DNA of 64,000 nt from Xanthomonas bromi (GCF_900092025.1 NZ_FLTX01000054.1:1-64000); one strand, 5' to 3'; shown: positions 8,146-18,125, counted from the first letter of the stretch. Notes: generated from the sequence alone by a model not told the origin. Made by a program: numbers and translations.

Positions 8146-9628
8146 CTATTCGAGCCATACATAAAGAGCTTCTTCGTATTCAGGAATAATGACCGGCGGC
8201 CTAAATCGCGCCAAGGTCGCCACACGATCCGGAAGCGTTCGTCGATCAATGTAGAACTTTTCAAACACCCCCTGCCCTCGCGCGTGACCTGTGATTGCAG
8301 CAATGGCTGAGGCCGATACACCCGCCTCATCCAGACGCGAAGCGATCGTATGGCGAAAGCCATGAAAGCCTTGCCCCTTCGCCGTGATCCCTTGGCGTTT
8401 AATGTAGACTGAAAACTGTCGGCTCAACTGTCGACCAAAGCCCAGTCCGGTGCTATTGGGTAGATGCGGGAAGATTTGCGTGTGCCCCGTTTGGCGCACT
8501 TCATCGATGTAGACCAGAAAACCGGCATCGATCACCGGCTTGGCCAACGGCACAAAACGGCGGCTGTTTTTGTTCTTGACGCTCTGTCCCTTCCCACCCT
8601 GTCGCACGAAGAAGCCCGGCACACCATCGATCGTGTCGATGTCCTCCACCCGAAGCTGCGCGATCTCGTTCACGCGCGCCCCTGAGTAAAGCCCAAGCAT
8701 CGGACCGAACCATCTGTGCGGATACTTCTTGGCCCATGCAGGAAAAGCCACCGGATCGAAGATGGCCTTCAACTGGTCGTCGGTGAAGGGCTCGCCCGTG
8801 TCGTCTGCGTCAGGCGTCGAAATCGCACGGATACCGGCCAACGGATTGCTCGCCAAAAGCCCCGCCGACACGAGCGACACCAAAAACACCGACAAGCGCT
8901 GCCGATGCTTGGCAACCGTCCAAGCGGCAGGCTCGGGAACTTGATGGGCTTGGGCAAGCGCCACAACATCCATGACTGCGAGGCCCTTATATGGCTCGCG
9001 CTTGGTCGCATTCGACGGCCACCACCGCACGACATCGAAAAATGCCCGCACATGGTCTGCCGTCAACGCGGACACTGCCAGGTCTTGCCCCAACCGCACC
9101 GGCAAACAAACGCAATGAGTGGCGGCTTTCAAGCACTGTCTTGCTGTGGAGCTTCGCGCGATCCAAGTCCCCCAAGTGATCAGCAATCGCTTTGGACAGC
9201 AGCGGGCCAGACGCCTTGGCCTTCCCGGTGCGCCAACCGCTTGGCTTGGCAGGTGCGGCAAGCTCGGTGGCAGGCTCACGCAGCAACTCAGCAAACAGCG
9301 CTGCGTCCTCGGGCGTGTCGATCTGAGCCTTGCCCAGACGCGTGCCATTAGGCAGCGTCACATCGGTCAATGTGAGTTCGCGCAGTCCTTGCTCTCGGAT
9401 GCGCCGCAGCACTTCGTCCAGATCCACCGGCTTCCCCTGCCTCAATGCTTGGAACGCGTTCGATAGTGCCATCCCCATGCAGGCAGACACCAGACGCGCA
9501 GTATCGCCGGGGCGAAGATGGAGAGGACGAACCAGAAAACGCGAGCCGACCTGCCCCCGCAAATCAACAGGAACCAAGAAGCGCACGTAGAGGCCTGACG
9601 GCCGATGCAGCAAGAGGGGCTTTGGCAA
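8146..9628 (-). pseudogene. Tyrosine recombinase (island integrase), frameshifted
   Basis: The gene is read in two frames. The first (from a TTG start at 9628 with GAGG seven bases upstream) gives the N-terminal arm and part of the core-binding domain. The second gives the rest of that domain and the full catalytic domain: GLYSGARVNEIAQL (Arg), a K-containing hairpin, HGFRHT (His-x2-Arg), GHARGQG (His) and FEKFYIDR (Tyr). Length modulo three shows one extra base; it falls in a G4 run (plus-strand C4 at 9088-9091), where G3 would restore AVGQDLAV in a single frame. The integrase sits next to the tRNA-Gly 3' end, its likely target. It is inactive as read, unless the extra base is a sequencing artefact. 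Confidence 0.85.
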
Positions 9629-9650
9629 AACGATACCTCAAACGATACCT
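9628..9650. repeat. Tandem direct repeat AAACGATACCT at integrase start
   Basis: The 11-mer AAACGATACCT occurs at 9628-9638 and again at 9640-9650, with a 12-base period. It overlaps the integrase ribosome site and start codon and lies about 80 bases from the tRNA 3' end. Paired direct repeats in this place are often arm-type sites for the integrase or binding sites for an excisionase or repressor; that role is inference. Confidence 0.5.
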
Positions 9651-9728
9651 TGGAAGGTCGTTCGAGGCGGTCTTCAACCAAGCAAAATAACCAGCACAAT
9701 CAAGAGCTTAGCGCTGAACTTCGCAAGA

Positions 9729-9802
9729 CTGGAGCGGGCGATGGGAATCGAACCCACGTCAGTAGCTTGGGAAGCTACAGCTCTACCATTGAGCTACGCC
9801 CG
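9729..9802 (-). tRNA. tRNA-Gly (anticodon CCC)
   Basis: The minus strand folds as a complete tRNA: acceptor stem GCGGGCG/CGCCCGC, D-arm GCTC/GAGC, anticodon arm GTAGC-TTCCCAA-GCTAC with anticodon CCC, T-arm TGGG-TTCGATT-CCCA, discriminator T and an encoded CCA (plus-strand TGG at 9729-9731). It reads GGG codons. The intact gene marks the right border of the island: its 3' end faces the integrase, so the attachment crossover most likely lies in the T-arm/acceptor part and was restored on insertion. Confidence 0.97.
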
Positions 9803-9860
9803 CATGGCGCTGGCAGAGTTTATGCGGGTGCAGGTGTCTGGCGCAATGTGCGCTGACAGA

Positions 9861-9886
9861 ACGAGGGCCGGTTACCCGGCCCTCGT
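9861..9886 (-). terminator. Hairpin downstream of estA
   Basis: An 11-bp perfect stem (ACGAGGGCCGG / CCGGCCCTCGT) with a four-base loop lies 34 bases beyond the estA stop. On the minus strand it is followed by a pyrimidine-rich but not U-only tail, so it is a moderate candidate for an intrinsic terminator, also shielding the tRNA transcript. Confidence 0.6.
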
Positions 9887-9919
9887 GTCTTGCTGGCTAC
9901 CTGTGGCTGACCGCGCGCC

Positions 9920-11743
9920 TCAGAAGCTGCCGCTGAAATTCACGAACAAGGTCGCGTCGCGGGCGCTGCGCTGGGCCGTGGTGGTGCTCAGGCCGACATT
10001 GCTCTGCAGGCCCCACAGGCCGGTCCGCGCACCCAACACCACGGTGGCGTAGTTGCGGTCGAAATTCTGGCCCGGAACGGTGTACATGCCCACTTCCGGC
10101 ATCGACTGTAGCCAGGCGCTGGCTTCGCCGCCGTCCTTGAACTCGTGGTCGTAGGTCGCCTGCAGGTACGGCTTGACCATGGCACCGTCCAGACGCACCT
10201 GGAAGCCGACGCGGCCGACCAGCGAGTCGACGTCCTGGTTCGCGTAACCCAGCGCGGTGGAGCTGTCGTTGCTTTCGGTGTAGCCGTCGAGCTTGATCTT
10301 CTGCCAGGTCAGGCCGGCCACCGGGCCGTACTTGACGTTGCCCTCGCCCAGCGAATAGCCGGCGTTGACCGCGGCGGTGAGGTTGCTGCCGTCCGGCGAG
10401 CCGCTATGGACGCGCGTGGCTGGCCCAAGCTGCACTTCGCGGTCCACGTCGTAGCTCAGCCAGCTGTAGCTGACCTGGGCGTTGACCCACACCGGGCCGG
10501 TGTACCAGCCGAAGAAACCGCCCAGGGTGGTGTCGTCCTGCTTGAAGCTGCCGTTGCGGTTGCCGAAATCGGCGTCCATGCGGCCGAAACCGGCAAAGCC
10601 ACCGAACACCAGGTCGCCCGCAGTCCAATCCACGCCGAACAGGCCGGCCGGGGCCATGCCGTCGTAGAGGTCGGCGTGGCCGTAGCGCTGCATGTCGCCG
10701 CGCACGCTCCCCCACCAGCGCAGGCCATCTGCGTCCGGCTTGCCGTCCAGATGCCAGGCCACCTGATCGGCGCGCGCGCGGCCGACGGCCTGTGCGGAAT
10801 GCGTCAGCACCTGCTGCAGACGCGGCGCTTCCAGCAGCGAGATGGCGTATTCGCCCAGGATCTGGTGCACCGCCGTGGTCGGGTGGATGCCGTCGGCGAA
10901 CACATAGGTGTTCTGCGCATTGGCGGCGACCAGGCTGGTCGGGTTACAGGCCGGCAGCGGCACGGCCGGGTTGCAGGCGGTGCTGGTGACATTGCTGAAA
11001 CCGTAGGTGCCCGGGTTGGCGACGATTTCCTGCAGCATATGGAAGGTGTCGACCGGGATCACCCGCAGGCCGGCCGACTGCAGGCCGTTGAACAAGGCGG
11101 TGTTGTACGCGGTGGCCGCGCCGGTGCCCTGCGCCATTCCCACAGCGCCGCCAGCGCGGAAGCGCGGGGTGAGGCCCACATCCGGAATGGTCGGCACCAT
11201 CACGTAACGCGCGCCGGCGTTTTGCAAGCTGGCCACGGCGCCGACCTGCGCAGTGACCGCGCTGCCGATGACGGCCTGCGCCTGCGCCTGCGCCTGCGCG
11301 AGGGACGCGGCGAGCAGGTCGTTGGCGCCACCCCACACGGTGTACAGCGCATTGGGGTTGGCGCGGCCGCCGTTGGCGGTGAGGTAGGTGTTGATCTGGC
11401 TGGTCACCGACGGCGCAGCGCCGAGTACGCTGACCGAACTGGCCTGGATGCGTGCGCCGCCAGCCGCGTAGTTGTCGCCGGTCTGACCATTGCCGTTGGG
11501 CGCGGCATTGGTGCCGAAATGGTCGCCGACATATTCGGCCCACACCCAACCCGGGTTGGTGGTGAACTTGCCGGTGACTGCGCGCGAGGCGGCCGGCAGC
11601 AGCGGGTTGTAATAACCGCTATCGGTGAGGCTGTCGCCGAAGAATACGGTCTGGTCGAAGGCCGCCTCAGCCATGGCCGGGGTGGCCGCGATAGCGATGG
11701 CCACGGCCATCAGGGAGCGGATCGGGCGAAATGTTGAAGCCAT
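9920..11743 (-). CDS. estA: Autotransporter GDSL esterase/lipase (EstA-type)
   Basis: A 607-residue secreted esterase. A signal peptide (residues 1-25, cleavage near AMAEAA) is followed by the GDSL block [10 protein letters not shown] with nucleophile Ser about 38, a GGANDL block III, and DGIHPT block V carrying the Asp-x2-His pair. Residues about 330-607 form a type Va autotransporter beta-barrel ending in the expected terminal Phe (NFSGSF). The N-terminal esterase is thus displayed on or released from the outer membrane, where it hydrolyses acyl esters. Close homologues act in lipid hydrolysis, motility and rhamnolipid production in Pseudomonas. It is monocistronic, divergent from thiS, and ends at a hairpin. 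Confidence 0.9.
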   Translation of the reverse strand: MASTFRPIRSLMAVAIAIAATPAMAEAAFDQTVFFGDSLTDSGYYNPLLPAASRAVTGKFTTNPGWVWAEYVGDHFGTNAAPNGNGQTGDNYAAGGARIQASSVSVLGAAPSVTSQINTYLTANGGRANPNALYTVWGGANDLLAASLAQAQAQAQAVIGSAVTAQVGAVASLQNAGARYVMVPTIPDVGLTPRFRAGGAVGMAQGTGAATAYNTALFNGLQSAGLRVIPVDTFHMLQEIVANPGTYGFSNVTSTACNPAVPLPACNPTSLVAANAQNTYVFADGIHPTTAVHQILGEYAISLLEAPRLQQVLTHSAQAVGRARADQVAWHLDGKPDADGLRWWGSVRGDMQRYGHADLYDGMAPAGLFGVDWTAGDLVFGGFAGFGRMDADFGNRNGSFKQDDTTLGGFFGWYTGPVWVNAQVSYSWLSYDVDREVQLGPATRVHSGSPDGSNLTAAVNAGYSLGEGNVKYGPVAGLTWQKIKLDGYTESNDSSTALGYANQDVDSLVGRVGFQVRLDGAMVKPYLQATYDHEFKDGGEASAWLQSMPEVGMYTVPGQNFDRNYATVVLGARTGLWGLQSNVGLSTTTAQRSARDATLFVNFSGSF

Positions 11744-11897
11744 GGGTGTGCCTGTCTGAAGTGAGTGGGACCGGACCGGCCTGCATACGTACGCCGACGA
11801 ATGGCAATGGTTTCATCCCCGCCGTCCGTGCTCACGCTGCAGTGCCGCATAACGCAAAAACGCGCGCCGGAGCGGCACGCGATGTAACAATGATGCC

Positions 11898-12098
11898 ATG
11901 GACATCCAACTCAACGGCAGCCCGCGCACGCTTCCTGACCACCTGCCGCTGGCGGCCCTCCTCGAGCAGGAAGGGCTGGCGCAGCGACGTGTGGCAGTGG
12001 AGGTCAACGGCGAAATCGTGTCGCGCGGACGGCATGCCGAGCACGTACTGCACGAGGGCGATGTCGTGGAGATCGTGCATGCGCTGGGCGGCGGTTGA
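11898..12098 (+). CDS. thiS: Sulfur carrier protein ThiS
   Basis: A 66-residue ubiquitin-fold protein beginning MDIQLNG and ending in the required Gly-Gly (HALGGG). ThiS is adenylylated and thiocarboxylated at the C-terminal Gly, then donates sulfur for thiazole synthesis in thiamine biosynthesis. It lies 49 bases upstream of thiG on the same strand, the usual pairing. There is no TPP riboswitch recognisable before it; the divergent spacer to estA is about 150 bases. Confidence 0.93.
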   Translation: MDIQLNGSPRTLPDHLPLAALLEQEGLAQRRVAVEVNGEIVSRGRHAEHVLHEGDVVEIVHALGGG

Positions 12099-12147
12099 TG
12101 CAGCGCGCAGGCAGGCGCATCCGCGCCCGATCGGTGATAATTGCCAC

Positions 12148-12942
12148 ATGACGAATCCCCCCCACTCTGATGCGCTGGTCATCGCCGGCAAACGTTACCG
12201 TTCGCGCCTGCTCACGGGCACCGGCAAGTTCAAGGATCTGGACGAAACCCGCCTGGCCACCGAAGCCGCCGCGGCCGAAATCGTGACTGTCGCCATTCGC
12301 CGGGTGAACATCGGCCAGGATCCTAACGCCCCCAGCTTGCTCGATGTGCTGCCGCAGGATCGCTACACCCTGCTGCCCAACACCGCCGGCTGCTACACCG
12401 CCGAAGACGCAGTGCGCACCTGCCGGCTGGCGCGCGAACTGCTGGATGGCCACAACCTCACCAAGCTGGAAGTGTTGGGCGACGAGAAGACGCTGTACCC
12501 GGACGTGGTGCAGACCCTCAAGGCTGCCGAGCAGCTGGTGGCCGATGGTTTCGAGGTGATGGTCTATACCTCCGACGATCCGATCCTGGCCAAGCGGCTC
12601 GAAGAGATCGGCTGCGTGGCGGTGATGCCGCTGGCCGCACCGATCGGCTCGGGGCTGGGCATCCAGAACAAGTACAACCTGCTGGAAATCATCGAGAACG
12701 CCAAGGTGCCGATCATTGTCGATGCCGGCGTGGGCACCGCCTCGGATGCGGCGATTGCGATGGAGCTGGGCTGCGATGGCGTGCTGATGAACACCGCAAT
12801 TGCCGGCGCGCGCGATCCGATCCTGATGGCCAGTGCGATGCGCAAGGCGATCGAAGCCGGGCGCGAGGCGTTTCTGGCCGGGCGGATTCCACGCAAGCGC
12901 TATGCCTCGGCATCGAGCCCGGTGGATGGTGTGATTGGATGA
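12148..12942 (+). CDS. thiG: Thiazole synthase ThiG
   Basis: A 264-residue TIM-barrel enzyme that condenses 1-deoxy-xylulose 5-phosphate, dehydroglycine and ThiS thiocarboxylate into the thiazole phosphate of thiamine. Family landmarks are present: the LLTGTGKF start, the [11 protein letters not shown] strand, [29 protein letters not shown] and the [12 protein letters not shown] phosphate-binding loop, with NTAIAGA near the end. It uses an ATG at 12148, 49 bases after thiS, and is likely cotranscribed with it. Length matches the family. The next gene, trmB, is 300 bases away across a repeat. Confidence 0.95.
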   Translation: MTNPPHSDALVIAGKRYRSRLLTGTGKFKDLDETRLATEAAAAEIVTVAIRRVNIGQDPNAPSLLDVLPQDRYTLLPNTAGCYTAEDAVRTCRLARELLDGHNLTKLEVLGDEKTLYPDVVQTLKAAEQLVADGFEVMVYTSDDPILAKRLEEIGCVAVMPLAAPIGSGLGIQNKYNLLEIIENAKVPIIVDAGVGTASDAAIAMELGCDGVLMNTAIAGARDPILMASAMRKAIEAGREAFLAGRIPRKRYASASSPVDGVIG

Positions 12943-13048
12943 GTAGGTGGTCTGCTGTCGCCGTGCGTTCGACCGGCTGCATTACGCAACCGTCAGGCAG
13001 TGGCCGCTCGACGATGGGCGTGATCGGATCCGGCGTCGCTTCGCCCGT

Positions 13049-13166
13049 ACCCTCACCCCAACCCCCGCTCTGCGCCCCGGCCCGCGCCTGCGTCGCGGGC
13101 GCTCCTCGGCACGCGCGCCCAAGGCGCGCAAGCTCTGCCCCCTCGCCCCGATGGGAGAGGGGCTAC
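13049..13166. repeat. GC-rich intergenic repeat (CCCTCACCCC ... GGGAGAGGGG)
   Basis: The 300-base gap between thiG and trmB carries a C-rich arm (ccctcaccccaacccc) and, about 100 bases later, a G-rich arm (gggagaggggct) that can pair with it, with short palindromes between. This kind of sequence recurs between genes in xanthomonads as far as I recall. No reading frame in it looks like a gene. It may act as a transcription-stop structure between the two operons. Confidence 0.4.
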
Positions 13167-13243
13167 TTTCAGCTCCTATGTGGGGCGCGATGTGGTTGTC
13201 GCACACGCGCGGAGCGTGTGTTTGCTGACGTGACCGACCTTCC

Positions 13244-14002
13244 ATGACCGACCCGTTCACCAGCGACGGCGCCAAGATGCCGCCCAAGCCCTTCACCATC
13301 GAAGAGGGCCGGCGGCAGGTGCGCAGCTTTGTGCTGCGCCAGGGCCGCTTCACGCCGGCGCAGCAGCGTGCGTTCGATGAGTTGTGGCCGCGTTTCGGGC
13401 TGGATTACGTCGGTACGCCGCGCGATCTGGCTGCCACCTTCGGACGCGATGCGCACAAGGTGCTGGAGATCGGCTTCGGCAATGGTGCAGCGTTGCGCTT
13501 TGCCGCGCAGCAGGACCCCAGCCGCGATTACATCGGCATCGAGGTGCATGCGCCGGGTGTGGGCCGCTTGCTCAATGCGCTGGACGAAGACGGCAGCACG
13601 CATGTGCGCCTGTACCACCATGACGCGGTGGAAGTGCTGGAACACGAGATCGCCGACGGCGCGCTGGATGAAGTGCGCATCTACTTCCCCGATCCGTGGC
13701 ACAAGAAGCGACATAACAAGCGTCGCCTGATCCAACCAGCGTTTGCGCAGTTGCTGGTGCGCAAGCTGCGCGATGGCGGCCGCCTGCATGCCGCGACCGA
13801 CTGGGCCGACTACGCCGAACAGATGTGGGACGTGCTCGACGCCGCACCGGGTCTGGTCAACCGCGCCGGCCCGCGCGGCCACGTCGAACGCCCCGCCTGG
13901 CGCCCGCAGACCCATTTCGAAACCCGCGGCCAGAAGCTCGGGCACGGCGTATGGGATCTGGTTTATGACCGGGATTCGGGAATCGGGATTGGGGATTCGT
14001 AA
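13244..14002 (+). CDS. trmB: tRNA (guanine-N7)-methyltransferase TrmB
   Basis: A 252-residue SAM-dependent methyltransferase that makes m7G46 in tRNAs. The SAM-binding motif LEIGFGNG, the acidic IGIEVH and the diagnostic [15 protein letters not shown] segment with downstream ATDWADYAE and the closing [13 protein letters not shown] are all present. The last ten residues (DSGIGIGDS region) are not family sequence: they are a translation of the adjacent GGGAATC-type repeat, which also provides the stop codon. The catalytic core is complete, so activity is expected. Confidence 0.95.
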   Translation: MTDPFTSDGAKMPPKPFTIEEGRRQVRSFVLRQGRFTPAQQRAFDELWPRFGLDYVGTPRDLAATFGRDAHKVLEIGFGNGAALRFAAQQDPSRDYIGIEVHAPGVGRLLNALDEDGSTHVRLYHHDAVEVLEHEIADGALDEVRIYFPDPWHKKRHNKRRLIQPAFAQLLVRKLRDGGRLHAATDWADYAEQMWDVLDAAPGLVNRAGPRGHVERPAWRPQTHFETRGQKLGHGVWDLVYDRDSGIGIGDS

Positions 14003-14077
14003 CAGCGCTTTCCCGCACACTCGACGCCGCAGCAGCTCAACCAAACCCCACTCCCGAATCACGAATCCCAGCCCCCA
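13970..14077. repeat. GGGAATC-type bracketed inverted repeat (copy A)
   Basis: A run of GGGAATCGGGATT-like units at 13970-14000 and an inverted set (CCCGAATC, CGAATCCC) at 14049-14070 flank about 50 unrelated bases. The arms can pair into a large hairpin. The left arm overlaps the trmB 3' end and the right arm ends just before the ATG of the next gene. Same architecture as the copies at 35.59 and 38.64 kb. Confidence 0.75.
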
Positions 14078-15940
14078 ATGGATACCGCGCTGACGCTGAC
14101 CACCGACATGAAGCTCGTCCTCGGGCTGGTCGGTTTCACGATGGCGATGTTTCTGTTCGAGCGCATTCGCGCCGACGTGGTGGCGTTGATCGTGCTGGTG
14201 GTGCTGGGCGTCACCGGGCTGGTGGCGCCGGAAGAACTGTTCGGCGGTTTTTCCGGTAATGCGGTGATGAGCATCATCGCCACCACCATTCTTGGCGCGG
14301 GGTTGGAGCGCACCGGTGCGTTGAACCGGTTGGCCAGTTGGCTGTTGCGGCGTTCGCATGGCAGCGAGCAGCGCCTGATGATGATGACGCTGGCCATCTC
14401 GGGCTTGAATTCGTCGTTCATGCAGAACCCATCGGTGATGGCGCTGTACCTGCCGGTCGCCTCGCGCCTGGCTGCACGTACCGGGCTTACCTTGCAGCGC
14501 ATGTTGTTGCCGATCGCCGCCGCCATCGTGATGGGTGGTGCGCTCACCATGGTGGGCAACTCGCCGCTGATCCTGCTTAACGACTTGCTGGTGTCGGCCA
14601 ACAACAACCTGCCCTCGGGCATGGCCAGCATCGAGCCGTTGACGATGTTCGCGCCGCTGCCGATCGGCGTGGCCTTGCTGATCGCCGCATTGCTGTATTT
14701 CCGCTTCTACGGCGACCGCAAGCTGATCGAAGAAGAAAACCTGATCAACGAAGGCGTCACGCCCTCGCGCACCGAAAGCTATTTCGCCAAGACCTACGGC
14801 ATCGACGGCGATGTGTTCGAGCTCATCGTCAGCGCCGAAAGCCCGCTGGTCGGCATGACCCTGGGCGAAGCCGAAGCCATTCACGACGCGCCGCTGCTGC
14901 TGGCCCTGAAGACCGGCAACGACACCCGCCTTGCCCCGCCAGCGGACATGCGCATCTGGGTCGGCAGCGTGCTGGGGGCGATGGGCAAGCGCCAGGACGT
15001 GACAGACTTTGCGCAGAACCACTTCCTGCGCATGTCCTCGCGGCTACGCAACCTGGGCGACCTGTTCAACCCCAGCCTTGCCGGTATTTCCGAAGCGGTG
15101 GTCCCGCCCAACTCGCGGTTGATCGGCAAGAGCGCCGGCGAACTGCGGCTGCGCAAGCAGGCCGGCATCAGCCTGCTGGCGATCAACCGCGACAAGCAGG
15201 TCATCCGCGAAGACGTGCGCAGCGTGCCGTTGCGTGCCGGCGACATGCTGGTGTTCCACAGCATCTGGCAGGATCTGGCGCAGGCGGCGGAAAGCCGCGA
15301 CTTCGTGCCGGTCACCGACTTTCCGAAAGGCGAGCAGCGTCCGCACAAGTTCAAGATCGCGATGGCGATCTTCGCCTTCACCATCCTGATCGCATTGACC
15401 TCGCGCCTGCCGGTGGCGCTGACACTGATGACCGGCGTGGCCTGCATGCTGGTCAGCGGCGTGCTGCGCATGGACGAGGCCTACGCCTCGATCAATTGGA
15501 AGACCATCTTCATGATGGCCGGGCTGATCCCGCTGGGCTGGGCGATGGACAGCAGCGGCACCGCGGCCTGGGTCGCCGGCCATACCATCGACCGCCTGCC
15601 CGAAGGCGTCCCGGTGTGGGCGCTGGAAATCAGCCTGGCGTTGTTGACCACTGCATTCTCGCTGGTGATCAGCCATGTCGGCGCGACCATCGTGATGGTG
15701 CCGATCGCGGTCAACCTGGCGCTGGCCGCCAACGGCAACCCGACCGCATTTGCGCTGATCGTGGCGTTGTCGGCCTCCAACAACCTGATGACCGCGTCCA
15801 ACCCGGTGATCTCGATGGTGGCCGGCCCAGCCAACTATCAACCGCGCGAACTGTGGCGCGTGGGCGCACCGCTGTCGCTGATCTACATCGTGGTGATGGT
15901 GTCGATGATCAACCTGATGTTCTGGTGGGCGGCGCGCTAG
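14078..15940 (+). CDS. SLC13/DASS-type permease with TrkA_C domains
   Basis: A 620-residue inner-membrane carrier. The N-terminal half (residues 10-210) has membrane helices and the NSSFMQNPSVMALYLP and GNSPLILLNDLL hairpin segments of the DASS/CitT fold. Residues about 230-410 contain two RCK_C (TrkA_C) cytoplasmic domains (VGMTLGEAEA, LIGKSAGELRLR). The remaining helices end in a second hairpin (SNNLMTASNPVIS). Members carry sulfate, carboxylates or other anions; the substrate cannot be read from sequence. The start ATG directly follows the bracketed repeat. Confidence 0.85.
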   Translation: MDTALTLTTDMKLVLGLVGFTMAMFLFERIRADVVALIVLVVLGVTGLVAPEELFGGFSGNAVMSIIATTILGAGLERTGALNRLASWLLRRSHGSEQRLMMMTLAISGLNSSFMQNPSVMALYLPVASRLAARTGLTLQRMLLPIAAAIVMGGALTMVGNSPLILLNDLLVSANNNLPSGMASIEPLTMFAPLPIGVALLIAALLYFRFYGDRKLIEEENLINEGVTPSRTESYFAKTYGIDGDVFELIVSAESPLVGMTLGEAEAIHDAPLLLALKTGNDTRLAPPADMRIWVGSVLGAMGKRQDVTDFAQNHFLRMSSRLRNLGDLFNPSLAGISEAVVPPNSRLIGKSAGELRLRKQAGISLLAINRDKQVIREDVRSVPLRAGDMLVFHSIWQDLAQAAESRDFVPVTDFPKGEQRPHKFKIAMAIFAFTILIALTSRLPVALTLMTGVACMLVSGVLRMDEAYASINWKTIFMMAGLIPLGWAMDSSGTAAWVAGHTIDRLPEGVPVWALEISLALLTTAFSLVISHVGATIVMVPIAVNLALAANGNPTAFALIVALSASNNLMTASNPVISMVAGPANYQPRELWRVGAPLSLIYIVVMVSMINLMFWWAAR

Positions 15941-16085
15941 GCGACTCCCGAACGACCGCGCTCACCGGCGCACGGTGCGGCATGGACCACGCCTACACGT
16001 CGGCCCGCTCACTCGCGCTACGTTCCCCCTGACGACGGCGCGCCAGGTTTCTAGCCGCTCGAAGTGGATCGTTGCGGGTTGGCAC

Positions 16086-16427
16086 TCACGCAAGCAGGAC
16101 CTGCCCGTCCTCGACCCGTACCGGCACCGCAAACAGCGATTGACCGCGGCACGGGCCGCTGACGCATTCGCCGCCGATCAGTTCGAACGCGGCACCGTGC
16201 GCAGCGCAGACCAACTGCCCTTCCTTGGTCTTCAGGAACTGCCCCGGCGCCCAGTCCAGCCGGCGACCGGCATGCGGGCAGATATTCAACCAGGCACGGA
16301 CCTGCGCGCCCTCGCGATACAGCACCACCGACTCGGCGCCACCATCCAATAATGCTTCCACTTCCAAAAACCCGGCATCGGGAATCTGCGTCAGCGCGGC
16401 AAGCGAGGTGGGCGATGGCGAAGACAT
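16086..16427 (-). CDS. Rieske [2Fe-2S] ferredoxin-like protein
   Basis: A 113-residue soluble protein with one Rieske cluster motif: CPHAGRR followed by CAAHGAAF, giving the two Cys and two His ligands (the first motif is C-P-H, the second C-x2-H). Such small Rieske proteins shuttle electrons to oxygenases or act in nitrite-reductase-like small subunits; no oxygenase partner lies nearby. The start is put at MSSPSPTSL (16427), where the domain begins; a longer upstream extension is possible but not domain-like. It stands alone, convergent with the upstream permease. Confidence 0.88.
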   Translation of the reverse strand: MSSPSPTSLAALTQIPDAGFLEVEALLDGGAESVVLYREGAQVRAWLNICPHAGRRLDWAPGQFLKTKEGQLVCAAHGAAFELIGGECVSGPCRGQSLFAVPVRVEDGQVLLA

Positions 16428-16687
16428 GCAGGCGACCGGAAACGATGAGCCTGGATTGTGGCATGCGAGCCTGGGCAGCACCGCGCGCCTGCGCGGCAAC
16501 GGCACACGGATGCGCGCGGCTGCGGCATCTCAAACCAACCGGGCACAACGGCTGTGCCAACGCCTCTTGACGCGCATCGAGCGTGATCAGATCCGCAAAA
16601 CGCAGCGCCACTTAACGAACTTTTCACTCAATGACATGAAACCGCAACGATACTGCGCGTTCGTTTCCTGCCCGGCAGCCCACCGCC

Positions 16688-16963
16688 ATGCCTGCACGCA
16701 TCTTTCAATCCGGCAACATCCACCACTTGCTTGCGCCGCGCAAACCGCGTCACCCGTTGGTGCGCGTTGCCGCCGGCCTGGCTGGTCTGGTGATCCTTGC
16801 GGTGCTGATCTTCTTCAGCGTGTTCGTTGGCGCGGCAATGATCCTGGGCGGCATTGCCTGGAAGTTGTTGAGCAAGTCCAACCGCCGCACGCCACAGCAC
16901 ACGCGCGTCGTCGACGCCGAGTATCACGTGGTGCGCAAGCGCGCGCTGCCGTTGTCGCACTGA
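16688..16963 (+). CDS. Small single-pass membrane protein
   Basis: A 91-residue hypothetical protein with one long hydrophobic segment (residues about 28-62, VAAGLAGLVILAVLIFFSVFVGAAMILGG) flanked by basic residues, the N-terminal part being positive. It probably sits in the inner membrane with a short cytoplasmic or periplasmic tail ending in RALPLSH. I do not recognise a family. The 390 bases that follow (16964-17353) contain no gene I can support. Confidence 0.7.
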   Translation: MPARIFQSGNIHHLLAPRKPRHPLVRVAAGLAGLVILAVLIFFSVFVGAAMILGGIAWKLLSKSNRRTPQHTRVVDAEYHVVRKRALPLSH

Positions 16964-17353
16964 CAGCTGGGTGATTGCAGCGCTGCGCCGCCGTCCGGGC
17001 TGCGCAGTCTCCGGGTAGGCATCTATCCGTACCGATAACGATTCTTTTCGGCAAGCCGCACCTGGCCTGCAATCGGCTAGCGCGCTTTCATCACTCTCAT
17101 GCGCGGAGCGATGTGGTGCGCTGATAGTCGGGCACCAAGCGTTGTTGCATTGATCAGTCGCTCGGTGCGGCTCGTTCGGTGCGCGGCTCGCCACTTCGTC
17201 CAGGTGCACGCGCCACCACTGAGCGCCGACGTTGCTCCCTGACGCTTCGCAAGCTCTGCCATTGCGTGTCATGGTCTGGGGGCAAGTGCAGCGGTTCCGT
17301 CCTACACAGGCAACCCGCTAGACTCACGCGCCTGTGTTCTTGAGGATGCGCGC

Positions 17354-18067
17354 ATGACCCACGATGTGATTCCCGCCGCCGATGTTCCGCGCATTCCGGT
17401 GGTTGGCGGCGGTACGTTTCCGGTGCACCGCATCTACTGCGTGGGACGCAACTTTGCCGACCATGCACGCGAGATGGGCGCCTCCGCGCCGACCTCCAAG
17501 GCCGAGCGTGGCCAGCCGACCTTCTTCATGAAGCCGGCCGATGCCATCGTGGTCGGCCACGGCGACCATATCCCCTACCCGCCCGGCACCAAGGAACTGC
17601 ACCACGAAGTGGAGCTGGTGGTGGCGTTGGGGAGCGATGCGCCGGCCGGCGAGATGCCGGTAGAACAGGCCGAGCGCCTGATCTACGGCTACGGCGTCGG
17701 CCTGGACCTGACCCGTCGCGACCTGCAGGCCGCCGCCAAGGCCAAGGGCCTGCCGTGGGATATCGCAAAGGGCTTCGATCACTCCGCACCGATCAGCGAG
17801 CTGGTGCATGCCGGCGAAGTCGGCGCGCTGGAGGCCTTGAATCTGTCGCTGGAGGTCAATGGGCAGGTGCGTCAGCAGTCGTTGCTGGATCAGATGATCT
17901 GGAACGTGCCGGAGATCCTGCACGAGTTGTCCAAACTCTATGCGCTACGCGCAGGCGATCTGATTTTCATGGGCACGCCGGCCGGCGTGGGCCCGCTGCT
18001 GCCGGGCGACCAGTTCAGTGCGCGCCTGGAAAACGTCGCCGAGCGCCACGGCATCATCGCCGGCTGA
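17354..18067 (+). CDS. Fumarylacetoacetate hydrolase (FAH) family protein
   Basis: A 237-residue FAH-fold hydrolase/isomerase. It has the family opening ([16 protein letters not shown]), the lid Glu region [11 protein letters not shown] and the metal-binding acidic triad in [12 protein letters not shown] and LDLTRRDLQ, plus a [19 protein letters not shown] close. Relatives act on fumarylpyruvate, acylpyruvates or 2-oxo-hept-3-ene-dioate. The exact substrate cannot be fixed; by overall sequence the fumarylpyruvate/acylpyruvate hydrolase type is likely. It is followed 58 bases later by mscL on the same strand. Confidence 0.9.
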   Translation: MTHDVIPAADVPRIPVVGGGTFPVHRIYCVGRNFADHAREMGASAPTSKAERGQPTFFMKPADAIVVGHGDHIPYPPGTKELHHEVELVVALGSDAPAGEMPVEQAERLIYGYGVGLDLTRRDLQAAAKAKGLPWDIAKGFDHSAPISELVHAGEVGALEALNLSLEVNGQVRQQSLLDQMIWNVPEILHELSKLYALRAGDLIFMGTPAGVGPLLPGDQFSARLENVAERHGIIAG

Positions 18068-18125
18068 CATCGGGCCGGCTACGATCGGGCCGCGGCAGTT
18101 GGTCCGCGACCAGTTGGAGTGCACT

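Larger units (their letters stand above)
1..9728. mobile_element. Genomic island integrated at tRNA-Gly(CCC); left end outside window
   Basis: A block of accessory genes, nearly all on the minus strand and visibly lower in GC than the sequence to its right, ends at the 3' end of a tRNA-Gly gene. A tyrosine recombinase gene lies immediately inside that border, which is the standard layout of a tRNA-integrated island. Cargo includes a T6SS effector cassette, an H-NS-like protein, an ankyrin protein and several unknown genes. I found no second copy of the tRNA 3' end inside the window, so the other attachment site and the true size are unknown. The disrupted integrase suggests the element can no longer excise by itself. 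Confidence 0.75.

Noticed and set aside
1-9728. Left attachment site of the island
   Set aside because: No second copy of the tRNA-Gly 3' segment was found in the window; it probably lies beyond position 1.
11744-11897. TPP riboswitch upstream of thiS
   Set aside because: No CTGAGA-type core or the expected paired elements could be found in this spacer.
13169-15022. 617-codon open frame on the minus strand
   Set aside because: Antisense to trmB and the SLC13 permease; no recognisable sequence.
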